Shown piece after piece: positions 4,941-6,067 of a DNA stretch of 6,067 nt (the stretch's first letter is position 1; each line of letters starts with the position of its first letter). A program made the position numbers and the translations under genes. The stretch is taken from positions 2,311-8,377 of the forward strand of contig QHTW01000102.1 in assembly GCA_003220955.1 (NCBI GenBank), written 5' to 3'. A model generated the notes under the pieces. The model had not been told where the DNA came from and ran no database searches. It worked only from the letters and a program-made list of their open reading frames with translations. Origin of the DNA: Gemmatimonadota bacterium. Lineage in GTDB: Bacteria; Gemmatimonadota; Gemmatimonadetes; Gemmatimonadales; GWC2-71-9.

Positions 4941-5995
4941 AGAGTCTCCACCGCCAATTCCTGGCGCAGCGCCGGCGCGACCTTGGTACCGACCAGCTCG
5001 ATCGCCTGCATCAGTTTCGCGTGCGGCAGTGAAGAGGCGTTCATTTGAAATGTGATGCGCGAGATCCCCCCCAACGCTTCGCTATGGCGAATGATCTTCT
5101 CCACCACTTCGGTGGGCTCGCCGATCAGCACAGCGCCGTACAGTCCCCGCTGGGCGTCGTAGTGCCCCCGCGTCATGGGAGGCCAGCCGCGCTCTCCCGC
5201 CACGGAGTTCATGGCACGGGCGTAACCGGGAAAGAAGTCATCCGCCGCTTCTTGCGTCGTAGCGGCGACGTAGCCGAGCGAGTGGACGCCAACCTTGAGG
5301 CGCTCGAGCGGGTGTCCCGCTTGCTCGCCGGCCTCGCGATAGAGGTCGATGAGCGGGCGGAAGCGATGCGTTTCACCGCCGATGATCGCCACCATCAACG
5401 GCAGGCCCAGCCTGCCGGCGCGCACGAAGGATTGCGGCGTCCCGCCGACGCCTATCCAGATGGGCAGGGGATGCTGTACCGGTCTCGGGTAGACGCCCTG
5501 TCCCGTTAACGCGGCCCGGTGCTTCCCGGACCAATGGACGTGCTCGTGCTCGCGGATCTTGAGGAGCAGGTCGAGCTTCTCCGCGAACAGCGAGTCGTAG
5601 TCTTCGAGCCGCAGGCCGAAGAGCGGGAACGCGTCGACGAACGACCCGCGCCCGACCACCATCTCGGCGCGTCCCTGCGACAGCAGATCGAGCGTCGCGA
5701 AGTTCTGGAACACCCGCACCGGATCGGCCGCGCTGAGGACGGTGACCGCCCTCGTCAGCCGAATGCGCTGCGTGCGCGTCGCCGCCGCCGCGAGAATGAT
5801 CGGCGGCGCGGAGTCGAGGTAGTCCTTCCTGTGATGCTCGCCGATTCCGAAGACGTCCGATCCTACGTGATCGGCATGCTCGATTTGTTCGACCAGGTCC
5901 CGCAGACGCTGCGACGGACTGACTGCGAGGCTTGCCTCATCGTACGCTGCTGCAAAACTGTCGATGCCAATTTCTAAAGCTTTGGTGCGTGGCAC
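4937..5995 (-). CDS. LLM-class flavin-dependent monooxygenase (Atu2307/SP_0267-like)
   Basis: This is a bacterial-luciferase-like TIM-barrel oxidoreductase using reduced flavin and oxygen, 352 aa from the chosen start. Motifs in order are LEIGIDSFAA (7-16), SPSQRLRDLVEQIEHAD (26-42), DVFGIGEHHRKDY (47-59), IRLTRAVTVLSAADPVRVFQ (79-98), GRAEMVVGRGSF (109-120), a GVYPRPVQHPLPIWIGVGGTP stretch (168-188) and a C-terminal SSLPHAKLMQAIELVG segment. This pattern is that of the LLM subfamily typified by Atu2307 of Agrobacterium, whose substrate is unknown as far as I know. The frame opens at GTG 6028, but GTG 5995 fits better: it gives MPRTKALEIGID, like relatives, and has GGAG ten bases upstream. 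GTG 6004 is too close to that site. It is the first gene of the LLM-DsbA-VOC operon, and the control region lies partly beyond the right edge. Confidence 0.92.
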   Translation of the reverse strand: MPRTKALEIGIDSFAAAYDEASLAVSPSQRLRDLVEQIEHADHVGSDVFGIGEHHRKDYLDSAPPIILAAAATRTQRIRLTRAVTVLSAADPVRVFQNFATLDLLSQGRAEMVVGRGSFVDAFPLFGLRLEDYDSLFAEKLDLLLKIREHEHVHWSGKHRAALTGQGVYPRPVQHPLPIWIGVGGTPQSFVRAGRLGLPLMVAIIGGETHRFRPLIDLYREAGEQAGHPLERLKVGVHSLGYVAATTQEAADDFFPGYARAMNSVAGERGWPPMTRGHYDAQRGLYGAVLIGEPTEVVEKIIRHSEALGGISRITFQMNASSLPHAKLMQAIELVGTKVAPALRQELAVETL

Positions 5996-6067
5996 ATGGA
6001 TCACGCTCCAATTGCATTGCGCCGCCACAGTGCCCGTAGCGACGCGCTTTGATGGTAATGAGACGGT
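5996..6067. other. Upstream region of the LLM operon; nothing further identified
   Basis: These 72 bases hold the probable GGAG ribosome site of the LLM gene (6006-6009, minus strand) and alternative GTG starts at 6004 and 6028. No clear promoter hexamers, operator repeat or second gene can be supported before the window ends. Confidence 0.4.

Noticed and set aside
5045..5977. Plus-strand frames opposite the LLM gene
   Set aside because: They show no motifs, and the minus-strand frame matches the LLM family along its full length.

Overview
This is a GC-rich, tightly packed bacterial window (6067 bp). A lipoprotein-type substrate-binding protein and a CheA-like multi-HPt protein suggest a Gram-negative soil or water bacterium. 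The overall look (Gemmatimonadota- or Acidobacteriota-like) is only a guess, because no rRNA or taxon marker is present. No tRNA, mobile element, CRISPR array or long repeat is visible.

Layout. (1) Positions 1-1340, minus strand: the N-terminal 446 residues of a gene running off the left edge. It contains several HPt-like helical domains followed by a proline-rich linker, as in the front end of a CheA/ChpA-type signalling kinase. (2) Divergent from it after about 32 bp, 1373-4054, plus strand: a compact four-gene unit. It holds an OpuCA/OsmV-type ABC ATPase, a permease beginning at a probable CTG codon that overlaps the ATPase stop, an OpuAC-family lipoprotein overlapping the permease stop (ATGA), and an OsmC-family thiol peroxidase. 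Together these make a quaternary-amine (glycine betaine/choline-type) importer plus a peroxide-defence enzyme. (3) 4023-5995, minus strand, convergent: an LLM flavin-dependent monooxygenase (Atu2307/SP_0267-like), a single-cysteine DsbA-like thioredoxin-fold protein, and a VOC/glyoxalase-fold protein. They are packed as one operon with an ATGA overlap and an 18-bp gap.

Main discovery. The OsmC gene is interrupted by one in-frame TGA (3767-3769) exactly where the family has its peroxidatic cysteine (the Cys of the LGxCTSM motif). The frame continues with a complete, well-conserved OsmC C-terminal half, including the resolving cysteine in KCPVH. A perfect 6-bp hairpin with a 5-nt loop (3783-3799) follows, with a loop G 21 nt after the TGA, where bacterial SECIS elements sit. 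I therefore read it as a selenocysteine-containing OsmC (150 aa, Sec56) rather than two ORFs or a pseudogene. Simple gene calling would split this gene or drop its first half.
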